Below, piece by piece: positions 35,380 through 44,298 of a DNA stretch of 64,000 nt. The first letter of the stretch is position 1, and every line of letters begins with the position of its first letter. The notes below the pieces were generated by a model. The model saw nothing but the letters and a program-made list of their open reading frames with translations. It was not told the origin of the DNA and ran no database searches. This DNA is from Litchfieldia alkalitelluris (lineage in GTDB: Bacteria > Bacillota > Bacilli > Bacillales > Salisediminibacteriaceae), in contig NZ_KZ119600.1 in the NCBI RefSeq assembly GCF_002153425.1, forward strand, positions 841,704 to 905,703. The letters are read 5' to 3'. A program made the position numbers and the translations under genes.

Positions 35380-35826
35380 TGTGATACCTCCTTTTTTAAA
35401 AGTTAATTGTATGTTTTCAATCATTGCTGAACTTCGTCTAATTTCATGGTCAATGCGAGGCCAAAATTCTAGCCTATTTTTATCAATCAGACGAAAGTAT
35501 AACATAGCTTCAACCCCCTACCCAATAGGCTTGAGCGCTTTTAATAAAAGATTATATATTCAGACATTAGCAAGCGTTTTCAGGCGGAAGGTTGGAGTCC
35601 AGTTTTTGAAAATGAAGTAGATTTTGGATAATGAGCTGGAGGGAGTGTTAATAGAGGTAATCTATTGGGAGGAATGAAATCTGGTAAAAATAAAGGGTTT
35701 CGCCAAAGAGGGAAAGAATTAAGATTCATTAATAAATGATATGGAAAAAATAAAATCTGGTTTGGATTAAGAAGATCTCTAGAAAAAGAGTTATATATAA
35801 AATGATGCTATGAGGTGAAAAGAACA
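35380..35826. other. Gene-free stretch, nothing convincing
   Basis: 447 bp of AT-rich sequence between divergent genes. A 21-codon frame near 35678 has a GGGAGG too close to its ATG. No clear promoter pair or hairpin was recognised. Confidence 0.4.
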
Positions 35827-36147
35827 ATGTTGTTATCATTTGAAAAAATAAGTGAGCTTCTTAGCTCCTATGGCTTAAATTCCCGCACAGATTCCTATGA
35901 CAGAATAGAGTTTTTCTTTCGTGATAGGCAGACAGATACTGGGAAAAGAAATGTGGTTACGCAGGTAAAGTCTTTACAGAATGGTGAGGTAAACGGATAT
36001 GTTTTTGTGAAAATGCTTAGGGAGTACGACGGTAAAACGACGAAAATGGGCCATGTCTCCTTGAAAACAATGACGGAATCAGAGCTACGGGCACTTTTAG
36101 AAAAGGTACTCCCACACTATCGTTTTCCAACCAAAAAACTAAGCTAG
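35827..36147 (+). CDS. Hypothetical protein, 106 aa
   Basis: Start ATG 35827 with GAGGTG 11 bases upstream; GTG 35815 would lack a ribosome site. A soluble, charged protein (SFEKISELLSSYGLNSRTDS, VNGYVFVKMLREYDGKTTKM). No family is recognised. It lies 29 bp before the DUF2804-like gene and is probably cotranscribed. Confidence 0.6.
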   Translation: MLLSFEKISELLSSYGLNSRTDSYDRIEFFFRDRQTDTGKRNVVTQVKSLQNGEVNGYVFVKMLREYDGKTTKMGHVSLKTMTESELRALLEKVLPHYRFPTKKLS

Positions 36148-36176
36148 GTTTCAAGTTTGAAAGAGGAGGCGGTTTC

Positions 36177-37385
36177 ATGACAAAGGACAAGACAGACGGA
36201 ATTCTGAATGCAAAAGGTAACGCAAACTCAGACGAAATGGGGAATGCTAAGGCAAACGCAGATCGTAACGCAAACGCGGACGAAATGGGGAGTGCAAACA
36301 CAAACGCAAATAGTAATTCAAGCGCATACGCGAATGCTAAGGCAAACTCAAACGATAACGCAAACGCAAAGGCAAACGAAATCACCGTCCCAACGAATTT
36401 GTGTGATGAGGCCGGAAACCTCAATCAAAACAGCATCGGCTGGGCGAAGACTCCACTTATTGGCAGTAACCTGTCAGGCAGTTATCTTCGGAAGAAGCGC
36501 TGGAATTACTGGGCCGTGACAACTCCAGATGTCCTGTTTTCAGCTACCATCTCCCATCTCGATTATGCCGCTGTGATGTTCGTGTACATTCTGGACCTCA
36601 AGACCCTCCGTTTTTTTGAAAAAACAGAGTTGGTCCCGTTTGGAAAAGGGGTTCATATGCCAGAAAAAGTGAATGCATCGCTTCAATACGCTGGTAAAAA
36701 TCTGATGATTGGCATGGAAGAAAAGGGGGCTGCAACAGAAATTAAAGTGGAGTGCCCTAATTTCAGTGGGAAAGGAGTTTCCTTATCGGCAAATTTGATG
36801 GTTCATCGACCAGATGGGCATGAAAGCTTAAACGTGGTTGTGCCTTGGAGCGACAAGCATTTTCAATATACTTCAAAGCAGCCAACGCTCCCGACAGAGG
36901 GGGAAGTGCGTTGGGGAGAGGACCACTATCATTTTTCAAAAAAAGAGGCTTTCGCTTGTCTTGACTTTGGTCGTGGAAAATGGCCTTACAGCTCCACATG
37001 GAATTGGGCATCTGCCTCTGGGGAGACGGGCGGCCATGTCGTTGGGCTGAATTTCGGAGGTCAGTGGACGGACGGTACTGGGCAGAATGAAAATGGGATC
37101 GTCGTGGACGGCAAGCTGACAAAGATTCACGAGGACATCGTGTGGAAGTATGATAAGACTGATTTTATGAAACCATGGACATTAAGGTCGGAAAAAACAG
37201 ATGCCGTGTCTCTCACTTTTGAACCCTTATTCGAGCGGACGGCCGCAACAAAAGCGGTTGTGATCCAATCGGAGGTTCATCAAATGATCGGGATATTTAA
37301 AGGACATGTGAAGACAGTGGACGGAAAAACGATAGCTATCGATTCCCTTCTAGGATGGGCGGAGGATCATATGGCGAGGTGGTGA
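36177..37385 (+). CDS. DUF2804-like protein with an N-terminal Asn/Ala repeat extension
   Basis: 402 aa; the start ATG 36177 has GGAGGCGG upstream. From about residue 70 the protein reads like DUF2804 proteins (GWAKTPLIGSNLSG, RKKRWNYWAVTTPD, WPYSSTWNWASASGETGGH, GLNFGGQWTDGTGQNENGI), a family of unknown, possibly lipocalin-like, function. Residues about 10-65 are a low-complexity Asn-Ala-rich repeat (NANSDEMGNAKANADRNANA style) built from GCAAAC-like hexamers, absent in family members I know of. The sirtuin gene follows after 4 bp. Confidence 0.78.
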   Translation: MTKDKTDGILNAKGNANSDEMGNAKANADRNANADEMGSANTNANSNSSAYANAKANSNDNANAKANEITVPTNLCDEAGNLNQNSIGWAKTPLIGSNLSGSYLRKKRWNYWAVTTPDVLFSATISHLDYAAVMFVYILDLKTLRFFEKTELVPFGKGVHMPEKVNASLQYAGKNLMIGMEEKGAATEIKVECPNFSGKGVSLSANLMVHRPDGHESLNVVVPWSDKHFQYTSKQPTLPTEGEVRWGEDHYHFSKKEAFACLDFGRGKWPYSSTWNWASASGETGGHVVGLNFGGQWTDGTGQNENGIVVDGKLTKIHEDIVWKYDKTDFMKPWTLRSEKTDAVSLTFEPLFERTAATKAVVIQSEVHQMIGIFKGHVKTVDGKTIAIDSLLGWAEDHMARW

Positions 37386-37389
37386 AAAC

Positions 37390-38127
37390 ATGGGAGTTGA
37401 TGACATGAATGTAAATTGGGAAACAGAGTTTGTAAAACTGTTAAAGGGTTCTTCCCACACTGTTATTCTTACTGGAGCAGGAATGTCAACGGAAAGTGGT
37501 GTTCCTGATTTTCGTTCAAAGGCAGGCTGGTGGAAAAACATCGATCCTCTTACGGTCGCGACTGTGGAGGCATTAGAAGATAATTATGAATTATTTCATG
37601 AGTTTTATAGCACTCGAATTTCTGGCTTGTCTCAACTAAAACCAAATAAAGGTCACTTCATTATAGCGGATTGGCAAAAGGAAGGTTTAGTCCAGCTCGT
37701 CGCTACACAGAACGTAGACAACTTCCATCAGACAGCTGGAGCTGAGCATGTCCAAACATTGCATGGTTCCATTAAATCTTATCGATGTAACGATTGTAGA
37801 GCGGAGGTTAGTGAAACTGCTTTCCTTAAAAAGGTTCCATGTCCTACCTGTGGGGGAAGAACGCGTCCAAATGTTGTCCTATTTGGTGAAATGCTGCCAC
37901 AGGAATCGTGGCAAACCACCCTAGCGAATATAGAGATAGCTGATTTGGTCATTGTAATTGGAACAAGTTTAGAGGTTTATCCAGTAAATCAACTGCCAGC
38001 GATGACGAATGGGAAGACAGTGTTTATTAATTTGGACGAGGTGAGAGGGGCGAATGCCTTTGACCTGACGATTAAAGGAAAAGCTGGCGAAGTGCTGGAG
38101 CGAGTGGACGAGCTGTTGCGGAAATAG
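37390..38127 (+). CDS. Sirtuin (NAD-dependent protein deacylase)
   Basis: 245 aa. The SIR2 motifs are complete: TGAGMSTESGVPDFR (about residues 28-42), TQNVDNFHQTAG, catalytic His in LHGS, zinc ribbon CNDC...CPTC, and IGTSLEVYPVN. It uses NAD+ to remove acyl groups from lysine in cytosolic proteins. It is directly downstream of the DUF2804-like gene and probably in the same operon. Sirtuin domains also occur in defence systems, but this one has the plain housekeeping length. Confidence 0.93.
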   Translation: MGVDDMNVNWETEFVKLLKGSSHTVILTGAGMSTESGVPDFRSKAGWWKNIDPLTVATVEALEDNYELFHEFYSTRISGLSQLKPNKGHFIIADWQKEGLVQLVATQNVDNFHQTAGAEHVQTLHGSIKSYRCNDCRAEVSETAFLKKVPCPTCGGRTRPNVVLFGEMLPQESWQTTLANIEIADLVIVIGTSLEVYPVNQLPAMTNGKTVFINLDEVRGANAFDLTIKGKAGEVLERVDELLRK

Positions 38128-38134
38128 GGAAAAG

Positions 38135-38200
38135 TTCAGGGACCTGGTCCCCGAATATTATGTGAACGTTCACGAAATTGTGCGGGACCAGGTCCCTGAA
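38135..38200 (-). repeat. 66-bp nested palindromic repeat, copy 11 (left border of the TA module)
   Basis: Left variable arm CCCCGAATATTATG, right constant arm. It is identical to copy 12 over 70 bp (38133-38202 versus 38865-38934), in direct orientation. Confidence 0.93.
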
Positions 38201-38271
38201 TTATAATCCAAGATCTGTTGGTAAGAATAAGAACTGACATAGTATAATGAAGTAAAAGAGGAGGGATCTAA

Positions 38272-38523
38272 ATGGCAAAGAAATTATATGGATTAGAAGC
38301 TGAATTGTTTAAGGGGCTTATTAAAGAATCCACAAAAAGCATTGTTGATGTAGAAGGTAATCGTTATTTAATACAACAAATCGAAGCAAATGAAGTTGAA
38401 AAAGAGATTGAATCTGACCCCGAGTTAAGGGAGATGATTAAACGTGCTGATGAAGATATTAAAAGAGGAAGGTTATATACAACAGAAGAAATACTCGATG
38501 CAATTGACCGCGGTGAGGTTTGA
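38272..38523 (+). CDS. Type II antitoxin of a ParE/RelE-type module
   Basis: 83 aa, acidic and helical (SDPELREMIKRADEDIKRGR, YTTEEILDAIDRGEV), typical of antitoxins that wrap a ParE/RelE toxin. The start ATG 38272 follows GAGGAGGG. A TATAAT box lies at 38243-38248. The stop overlaps the toxin start as TGATG. The N-terminal part should hold the DNA-binding or dimer region; it is not a classic HTH or AbrB motif. Confidence 0.78.
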   Translation: MAKKLYGLEAELFKGLIKESTKSIVDVEGNRYLIQQIEANEVEKEIESDPELREMIKRADEDIKRGRLYTTEEILDAIDRGEV

Positions 38524-38795
38524 TGAAAATATTGTGGACAGAAGAAGCAAGGAGTAATTTTAGAAAGATAAAAAGTAGATATTTTAGCAATGAGGAAACA
38601 AGGCAATATAAAAAAGAACTAGCTTTTAAAATTCAGGACAAGATTATATCAATTATGGAGGCAATGCCAGCTAATGAACCTGAATGGAAAGGGAGTTATC
38701 GTGTTCTTATAGATAATTATATAGTTATCTATTCTTTTTCAGAGGATCGTAAAATTTGTTATATCAAAGCTTTTAAACATCAAAAACAAAGCTAA
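38523..38795 (+). CDS. RelE/ParE-superfamily toxin
   Basis: 90 aa from ATG 38523 (TGATG overlap). It has the family layout: MKILWTEEARSNFRKI at the N-terminus, a long helical hairpin, then GSYRVLIDNYIVIYSF and the C-terminal strand KICYIKAFKHQKQ. RelE-like members cut ribosome-bound mRNA and ParE-like members poison gyrase; which applies is not clear. Confidence 0.85.
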   Translation: MKILWTEEARSNFRKIKSRYFSNEETRQYKKELAFKIQDKIISIMEAMPANEPEWKGSYRVLIDNYIVIYSFSEDRKICYIKAFKHQKQS

Positions 38796-38866
38796 TGCAT
38801 ATTTTCAATCAAACTCCAATACTAACTTCTATTATTTCTCCCCCTAAGTTAGGAAGTTCAGGACAG

Positions 38867-38932
38867 TTCAGGGACCTGGTCCCCGAATATTATGTGAACG
38901 TTCACGAAATTGTGCGGGACCAGGTCCCTGAA
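38867..38932 (-). repeat. 66-bp nested palindromic repeat, copy 12 (right border of the TA module)
   Basis: Identical to copy 11. Just before it the AGTTCAGG end is duplicated (GGAAGTTCAGGACAGTTCAG). Confidence 0.93.
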
Positions 38933-39014
38933 TTTTCTTAGAATAAATTCCCTTCTATATCTATAAAATCTACTATAGTACAAGTTGTTTTTAAGGTATA
39001 GAAGGGAGGAAAGT

Positions 39015-39464
39015 ATGAATAAGACGACTGAATTAGGGTTGATGATTGTACGGTTTTCTGTAGGATTGATTTTTGCTGCCCACGGATTAGACAAGTTTAC
39101 TGGCGGAATAAATAATACGGCACAATACTTTGAGAGTATGGGGATACCTGGGGTGATGGCCTATGTTGTTGGATCTGTAGAACTAATTGGAGGAATTGCA
39201 TTAATGTTGGGGCTTGCTACTAGGGTGGCAGCATCATTAATGGTGCCAATTATGTTAGGAGCAATTTATTTCATTCATTTTTCAGAGGGATTACTGAGGA
39301 GTGAAGCTGGAGCAGGGTATGAGTTAAACCTTATTCTAATGGCAGCCTGTATTCTTCTAGGCATAACAGGAAGTAATTATTTATCTGTAGATAGGCTTAT
39401 AGAAGGTGCAAATACCTCTACTTCCACTAATGTCGTTTCTTGGTTGAAAGAGAATCGTGAATAA
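39015..39464 (+). CDS. DoxX-family membrane protein
   Basis: 149 aa from ATG 39015, with GGGAGG upstream. Four membrane helices and the DoxX signature are visible (MIVRFSVGLIFAAHGLDKF, VGSVELIGGIALMLGLATRV, LNLILMAACILLGITG). DoxX-like proteins are membrane components linked to redox or thiosulfate metabolism and stress; the precise role is unknown. A strong terminator follows. Confidence 0.88.
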   Translation: MNKTTELGLMIVRFSVGLIFAAHGLDKFTGGINNTAQYFESMGIPGVMAYVVGSVELIGGIALMLGLATRVAASLMVPIMLGAIYFIHFSEGLLRSEAGAGYELNLILMAACILLGITGSNYLSVDRLIEGANTSTSTNVVSWLKENRE

Positions 39465-39512
39465 AAAAGTTGATTGGTGCCACCATGGGAGTGGCATCAA
39501 TCAACTTTTTTG
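39463..39512. terminator. Strong terminator after the DoxX-like gene, probably bidirectional
   Basis: AAAAAAGTTGATTGGTGCCAC and GTGGCATCAATCAACTTTTT form a long stem with A and T runs. Confidence 0.88.
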
Positions 39513-39527
39513 TTTGTTCACATAAAG

Positions 39528-39593
39528 TTCAGGGACCTGGTCCCCGAATTTATTGTGACTGTTCACGAAATTGTGCGGGACCAGGTCCCTGAA
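39528..39593 (-). repeat. 66-bp nested palindromic repeat, copy 13, overlapping the YesL-like reading frame
   Basis: Left variable arm CCCCGAATTTATTG, a mutated centre (GTGACTGTTCAC), right constant arm. Its right part is translated as the last 15 residues of the minus-strand gene, and the stop codon lies in the variable arm. Confidence 0.93.
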
Positions 39594-40218
39594 CTTCTGA
39601 ACTTTCCCTTTCATCTAACTTCTTCAACACGGTCATTGTAATCCATGTCCAGCACACCCCAATCATACTAAACATGAAAAATGGAATAATGCCTGGCAGT
39701 TCTAACGAAATATATACAATGAAGAATAATAACACCCAGATGGACAGTGTGTAATGCAACTTCCCAATTCCAATGATGAGGGCGTTTTTTAGGTGTTGCT
39801 TCAGCCCACCTTCATAATGAGAATATAAAGGGAACACCCAAACAGCCATCACTGAAAATAGAAACACAATGAGATAAAAGGAAAATGGAACGAGGAAAAA
39901 GACCTCATCACCCAAACTAACGAGAACAGTGTAGTTTAAATATAGGAGTGCTCCCACACTGGCAACGATCCACCCAGCAACATTTGAAACTAAGAAACTT
40001 CCAGAATAAAATCCCTTGAAAGTTTTCAAAACAGAAAAGTCCCTGTCTCCTAACATCCACTTCCTAGCTACACTTATCGTAGCCATGGTAGCTGGGAACA
40101 ATCCAGCTACCACAAGTCCCATCAAAGTGAACAAGATCCAAAGCACATTCAAATAGACAATTCGAGTGATCCATGTGAAGAACACTTCAACTATATTTAC
40201 AACTTTACTGCCATTCAT
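39550..40218 (-). CDS. YesL-like DUF624 membrane protein, C-terminus derived from a repeat
   Basis: 222 aa from ATG 40218, with GGTGGGTGG upstream. About five helices with the YesL pattern (LNVLWILFTLMGLVVAGLFP, ATMATISVARKWMLGDRDFS, VFPLYSHYEGGLKQHLKNAL). YesL-type proteins are encoded with CUT1 sugar transporters, as here, and may aid their assembly or regulation. The final residues (SEVQGPGPAQFREQSQ) are encoded by repeat copy 13, replacing the natural end. It is the last gene of the sugar transporter group. Confidence 0.85.
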   Translation of the reverse strand: MNGSKVVNIVEVFFTWITRIVYLNVLWILFTLMGLVVAGLFPATMATISVARKWMLGDRDFSVLKTFKGFYSGSFLVSNVAGWIVASVGALLYLNYTVLVSLGDEVFFLVPFSFYLIVFLFSVMAVWVFPLYSHYEGGLKQHLKNALIIGIGKLHYTLSIWVLLFFIVYISLELPGIIPFFMFSMIGVCWTWITMTVLKKLDERESSEVQGPGPAQFREQSQ

Positions 40219-40404
40219 TTTTTCCACCCACCTACTCTTACTAACTGCTAACTGCATACTAGAAGAATTTCGTTTTTGAAAATGTCATGCTTGTTTATGT
40301 CTAACGCCAATCCCGAGTCCAAGGATCCAAGCCCGAGTGCCCATGCACCAGACTCCGAGGAACCAGCCATGGCCGAGGAGGGCCCAGACTCCAATTTTCA
40401 CCAA

Positions 40405-40438
40405 AGCCCAAGCCCCAAGCCCCAAGCCCCAAGCCCCA
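40405..40438. repeat. Short tandem repeat, 7-bp unit AGCCCCA
   Basis: Four perfect copies at 40411-40438, preceded by a partial one, inside a C-rich stretch between the MalG-like and YesL-like genes. A frame across it is unlikely to be a gene. Confidence 0.8.
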
Positions 40439-40465
40439 AACACTTCTCATCTAAACCTCCAAACC

Positions 40466-41302
40466 TTACCCTTTCACGCCACCTGTCGTTAAGCCGGCAA
40501 CGAAATATCGTTGGAAAAAGATAAACAGAATAACGATCGGAATGACGGTCATGACTGATCCTGCGATCAAGATATCATAGTTGTTTCCATAAGGCGTCAA
40601 GAGGGAAGCTAAACCGATAGGTAAGGTGAACATATCGTTTGACCGAACTACTAAAAGCGGCCATAAGAAGTTATTCCAGCTCGTTAACCCTTGCAGGATA
40701 GCCATTGCCGCAAAGGAAGGGAGCATTAAAGGCATCATGATTCTGAAGAATATACCGTATTCAGTACAACCATCAATTCTTGCAGCGTCCATTAATTCTT
40801 TAGGTAAGCCCAATGCGTATTGTCTGAAGAAAAATACAGCAATAGGTGCAACAATTAATGGGAGCATGATACTCGTGTACGTGTTGATCAGCTGTAAATC
40901 AACCATTAACTGATAGAGTGGTAGCATTAAGATTTCAAATGGAACCATGATAATGAACAGTACAAATAAGAATATTAAGTTTCTTCCTTTAAAATTGTAG
41001 ACTGCCAATGCATAGCCGACAATCGAAGAGAAGAATAATGATAAAACGATGGTTAATCCTGAAATAATTAAACTGTTCATATACCATTGCCAATATTCAG
41101 GAGCTTGGACAAAAATATAGTTGTAGTTTGAAAGTGAAAACTCACTAATATTTACATTAAAAGTGATACCCCTTCTAATCAATTCTGAAGACGGTCGAAA
41201 AGAGGAGATAATTAAACTAATTAATGGAAATAATGCAATGAGACATACAATGGTAAGAGATAGATTTATGATCCATTTATAAACTTTTAGGTTTTTATAC
41301 AT
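40466..41302 (-). CDS. Sugar ABC transporter permease (MalG type, CUT1)
   Basis: 278 aa, six membrane helices, with the EAA loop AARIDGCTEYGIFFRIMMPL that contacts the ATPase. Start ATG overlaps the stop of the MalF-type gene (TAATG). It forms the inner-membrane pore with the MalF-type permease. No ATPase gene is nearby, so a shared MsmX/MsmK-type ATPase encoded elsewhere is expected. Confidence 0.93.
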   Translation of the reverse strand: MYKNLKVYKWIINLSLTIVCLIALFPLISLIISSFRPSSELIRRGITFNVNISEFSLSNYNYIFVQAPEYWQWYMNSLIISGLTIVLSLFFSSIVGYALAVYNFKGRNLIFLFVLFIIMVPFEILMLPLYQLMVDLQLINTYTSIMLPLIVAPIAVFFFRQYALGLPKELMDAARIDGCTEYGIFFRIMMPLMLPSFAAMAILQGLTSWNNFLWPLLVVRSNDMFTLPIGLASLLTPYGNNYDILIAGSVMTVIPIVILFIFFQRYFVAGLTTGGVKG

Positions 41303-42228
41303 TACATATCACTCCTCTTAAACGCGCCTGTCAGCAGCAACTGGATCAAACTTACGACAAATATGATGATCAAGATCACGACGCCGATCGCAGCCCCGAA
41401 TCCCATATCATTTTGTTGAATCCCTTGCTGATATAAATACCCGACGAGCGTTAAACCTATATTACCTGGCGAGCTCGTTTCCCAGAAAACATAGCTTTCT
41501 TCAAACATTCTGAAGCCGGCAATGATACTAATGGTAGAAACAAAGATAATGATTGGTTTTAAAAAAGGTAGTGTTATATTCTTAAATTTTTGAAAAACAT
41601 TTGCCCCATCAATTTCAGCAGATTCATATAGCTCTTTAGGAATATTTTGCAGTCCAGCTAAAAAATATAATACGTTAACACCCATCCAGCGCCATGATGC
41701 TAACGTGACCATTAAGAACATGGCAGACCAGCTGTTATATCTCCAATTGACGGCATCGACGCCAAAGAAACCTAATACTTGGTTTGCTACTGCTGTGTCG
41801 GATTCAGCAAATACTAGTCTGAAGATTACCCCGGCAACAATGACGGACGTCAGTGAAGGAATGAATAGTGCCGAGCGAAAAATAGTTTTAAACTTCGTTA
41901 ACTTGGAATCTAAGAAAATTGCTAACAGGATTGGAACGGTTACTAAAATGAAAACCGTTAAAATCATATAAACAGTTGTATTTTGTAATGCTTTATAAAA
42001 AGTAGGATTAAATATTCGATCGTAGTTTGACATTCCAACGAAGGTGACTTGGCCAGGTAGAATTCTCTGAAAGCTCATGATAAATGCTTGAATAGTTGGA
42101 TATAATGTCAAAACTAAAAATGACAAGATAAACGGAGAGACAAACACATAAGGAACGACTTTCTTTGAATTCAGGAATTTCATTAATTTATTTTGTTTGT
42201 TCTTACTCGTTGCGGAAGTCGCAGACAT
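41302..42228 (-). CDS. Sugar ABC transporter permease (MalF type, CUT1)
   Basis: 308 aa from ATG 42228, with GAGGTG 9 bases upstream. Six helices; EAA loop SAEIDGANVFQKFKNITLPF. It pairs with the MalG-type permease. The order binding protein, MalF, MalG, YesL-like is that of oligosaccharide importers in Bacilli; the sugar is not evident. Confidence 0.92.
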   Translation of the reverse strand: MSATSATSKNKQNKLMKFLNSKKVVPYVFVSPFILSFLVLTLYPTIQAFIMSFQRILPGQVTFVGMSNYDRIFNPTFYKALQNTTVYMILTVFILVTVPILLAIFLDSKLTKFKTIFRSALFIPSLTSVIVAGVIFRLVFAESDTAVANQVLGFFGVDAVNWRYNSWSAMFLMVTLASWRWMGVNVLYFLAGLQNIPKELYESAEIDGANVFQKFKNITLPFLKPIIIFVSTISIIAGFRMFEESYVFWETSSPGNIGLTLVGYLYQQGIQQNDMGFGAAIGVVILIIIFVVSLIQLLLTGAFKRSDM

Positions 42229-42342
42229 ATCATCACACCTCATGCGATTTATTTAAAACTTGGGGCTGTGTTTCCTTTAGTGCCCACGGCTCTGTCGCGT
42301 TTTTATGGACGATAACGAAGGCACTTCCGTTTTTCTATGAAG

Positions 42343-42372
42343 GAAGGACAAGTATTAACATACCTGTCCTTA
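42343..42372 (-). terminator. Intercistronic hairpin after the sugar-binding protein gene
   Basis: AGGACA...TGTCCT stem with near-symmetrical interior between the binding-protein and MalF-type genes. Such hairpins often stabilise the upstream mRNA and reduce permease expression. Weak T-run. Confidence 0.45.
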
Positions 42373-42452
42373 GCCCTTTTTTTCTTCTGAAAAATGAAAT
42401 GTATAAGTTTTTCCACGCAGGGATAATTCTAACTCCAGCTTTTTTTCAAAAA

Positions 42453-43787
42453 TTAGTCCATTACAGATCTAACTCTGTCAGCTGCTTCTCGAAGTGCTTC
42501 TTCTGGAGTTTGAGACTGTTCTCGGATTGCGTTGTGCATGATGTTCGTATCAATCTCGTCGAGTACATCTGGTGTGTGCTCTGTAATGTTGACACTTGCC
42601 ACATCATCGCGAATGTCTAGCAATATATCAAAAATGTCATCGTGGAAGAATTGGTAGTAAATATTATCTTCCCTTACTTCAGGTGCATCCCATACGTCCC
42701 AACGTGGTGGATCGAAACCAAGCTCCGTCCACAGGTGGATATTCCCTTCCTCGGACAGTTTCGCAAAGTATAGGAAGTCTTTTGCAAGATCAACGTTTTC
42801 AGATTGGTTTGTAACAGCTGTACCAGTACCACCCATACCTACTGTTCTAGCATCAGATTCATCCCAAATTGGCATTGGTCGAATCTCAATTTTTCCTTCT
42901 AAATCTTCCATGTAAGTTGTAAAGTCTTTCATGTAAAACATCGGTATCACTAGTGAAGCCTGACCTCCGTCATTCATAAAGCCATAAAATTCTTCTGAAT
43001 GATAGTTTCCACCTGGTGACATTTCAGCAATACCATCTTCATTTACCATTTGATTAATGAACTCTAATGTCTCTATATTAATATCATTATCTAAAGTTAA
43101 TTCACCATTTTCATCAAAGAAGTCAGAGTGTCTTTGCGTGATGTAAGGCCAAATTCCATACCAACCATCAGCAATTGTTGTCATCGGAATGCCTGTCGTT
43201 TCAACCACTTGCTTCCCTGCTTCAATATAGTCATCCCATGTCACAATGGAATCAATATCTACACCAGCTTCATCCATAATTTCTGTGTTGTAATAGACAA
43301 CCGTAGCCCCAAGGTGAGTAGGTGCCCCGTAATAGTTGCCGTCTTTACCGTAAATATCAAGTCTTTCTGTGATGAAATTGTCTAGTTCACCTTCGATTAA
43401 GTCATTCAAAGGCTCTAACTGAACATCTCCTTGTAAAAAGTTAGGGAACCTTGCTATCTCAATATCAACTAAATCTGGTGCACCTGAGCCAGACTGTAAT
43501 GCTAGCAACAGGTTGTTATGCATTTGATCAAAAGGGTATGTTTCAGCAGTAAAGGCTATTGCCCGGTCTGGATACTCTTCGTTCCAACGCTCTGCTGCGC
43601 TTGCAAAAAAATCAGCGTGTGTTCCTGCAAATGTCCAGAATGTTAAATCCGTTGCATCTTCTAAATCTGTACCAACAGTTTCTACTTCGTCTGCGTCACC
43701 ACCTGCAGTGTCATCACCATCGCCCCCACATGCTGCTAAAACGACAATAAGGAAAGCTACTAAACTAAGAAACAATAATTTCTTCAT
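42453..43787 (-). CDS. Sugar-binding lipoprotein of a CUT1 ABC transporter (family 1 solute-binding)
   Basis: 444 aa. Signal peptide with lipobox LAAC, then an acidic linker and the family 1 fold (LTFWTFAGTHADFFASAAER, PDLVDIEIARFPNFL, GGQASLVIPMFYMKD). It captures a saccharide outside the membrane and delivers it to the two permeases downstream. Strongly acidic, as other exported proteins in this window. A dyad at 43899-43911 upstream may be its control site. Confidence 0.93.
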   Translation of the reverse strand: MKKLLFLSLVAFLIVVLAACGGDGDDTAGGDADEVETVGTDLEDATDLTFWTFAGTHADFFASAAERWNEEYPDRAIAFTAETYPFDQMHNNLLLALQSGSGAPDLVDIEIARFPNFLQGDVQLEPLNDLIEGELDNFITERLDIYGKDGNYYGAPTHLGATVVYYNTEIMDEAGVDIDSIVTWDDYIEAGKQVVETTGIPMTTIADGWYGIWPYITQRHSDFFDENGELTLDNDINIETLEFINQMVNEDGIAEMSPGGNYHSEEFYGFMNDGGQASLVIPMFYMKDFTTYMEDLEGKIEIRPMPIWDESDARTVGMGGTGTAVTNQSENVDLAKDFLYFAKLSEEGNIHLWTELGFDPPRWDVWDAPEVREDNIYYQFFHDDIFDILLDIRDDVASVNITEHTPDVLDEIDTNIMHNAIREQSQTPEEALREAADRVRSVMD

Positions 43788-43898
43788 TTCTTCTCCTCCT
43801 TGTAACCTTTTGGGTATGTGAATAGATTAGCTAAATCTTGTTGCTGATGATCCTTTTTCGAAAAAATAAAATTCTCGCTCCTTGAATGGTGTATTTAT

Positions 43899-43911
43899 TG
43901 TAGCGGTTACA
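43899..43911. promoter_or_regulatory. cre-like or LacI-type operator upstream of the sugar transporter
   Basis: TGTAGCGGTTACA is close to the catabolite-repression pattern TGWNANCGNTNWCA but one base shorter. On the minus strand it overlaps a possible -10 TACAAT. The remaining gap to 44203 shows nothing recognisable. Confidence 0.45.
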
Positions 43912-44203
43912 TTTTTCATTCCCAGCTATAACACCCCCAATTAGTGATCGGAACTGAAGAGATAGTCTTATACGAATGTACATGTCTCTTGTTGGATTGA
44001 AGTGGTTGTTTATACGTATGAATTCTTAAGTGATTTATGTTGAATTAAGCCACTCGAGATATGAGATTAGTGAAATGTATTCATTGATATAACTCAAGTC
44101 ACGGGTATTATTACCCATAAAGGTTGGTGTTGTACTTGTTTGTAAAAGTGTATTAAACAACTTGTATGGTTAGAACTCATACGAACAAATTAATGAAAGC
44201 AAG

Positions 44204-44269
44204 TTCAGGGACCTGGTCCTCGACTTTTATGTGAACGTTCACGAAATTGTGCGGGACCAGGTCCCTGAA
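44204..44269 (-). repeat. 66-bp nested palindromic repeat, copy 14
   Basis: Left variable arm CCTCGACTTTTATG, right constant arm. It lies upstream of the lipoprotein gene at 44366. Confidence 0.92.
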
Positions 44270-44298
44270 CTTTTTTCTTTTAAGAAACATGTGTTTGC

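Noticed and set aside
35678..35743. 21-codon peptide frame (MKSGKNKGFRQRGKE)
   Set aside because: GGGAGG is only one base from the ATG, too close to work, and no promoter is evident.
37390..38127. Sirtuin as a defence (SIR2-type) protein
   Set aside because: It has the plain deacylase length with a zinc ribbon and sits beside a DUF2804-like gene, not a defence partner.
40276..40524. Pro/Ser-rich open frame
   Set aside because: It is produced by the AGCCCCA short repeat and overlaps the end of the MalG-type gene.
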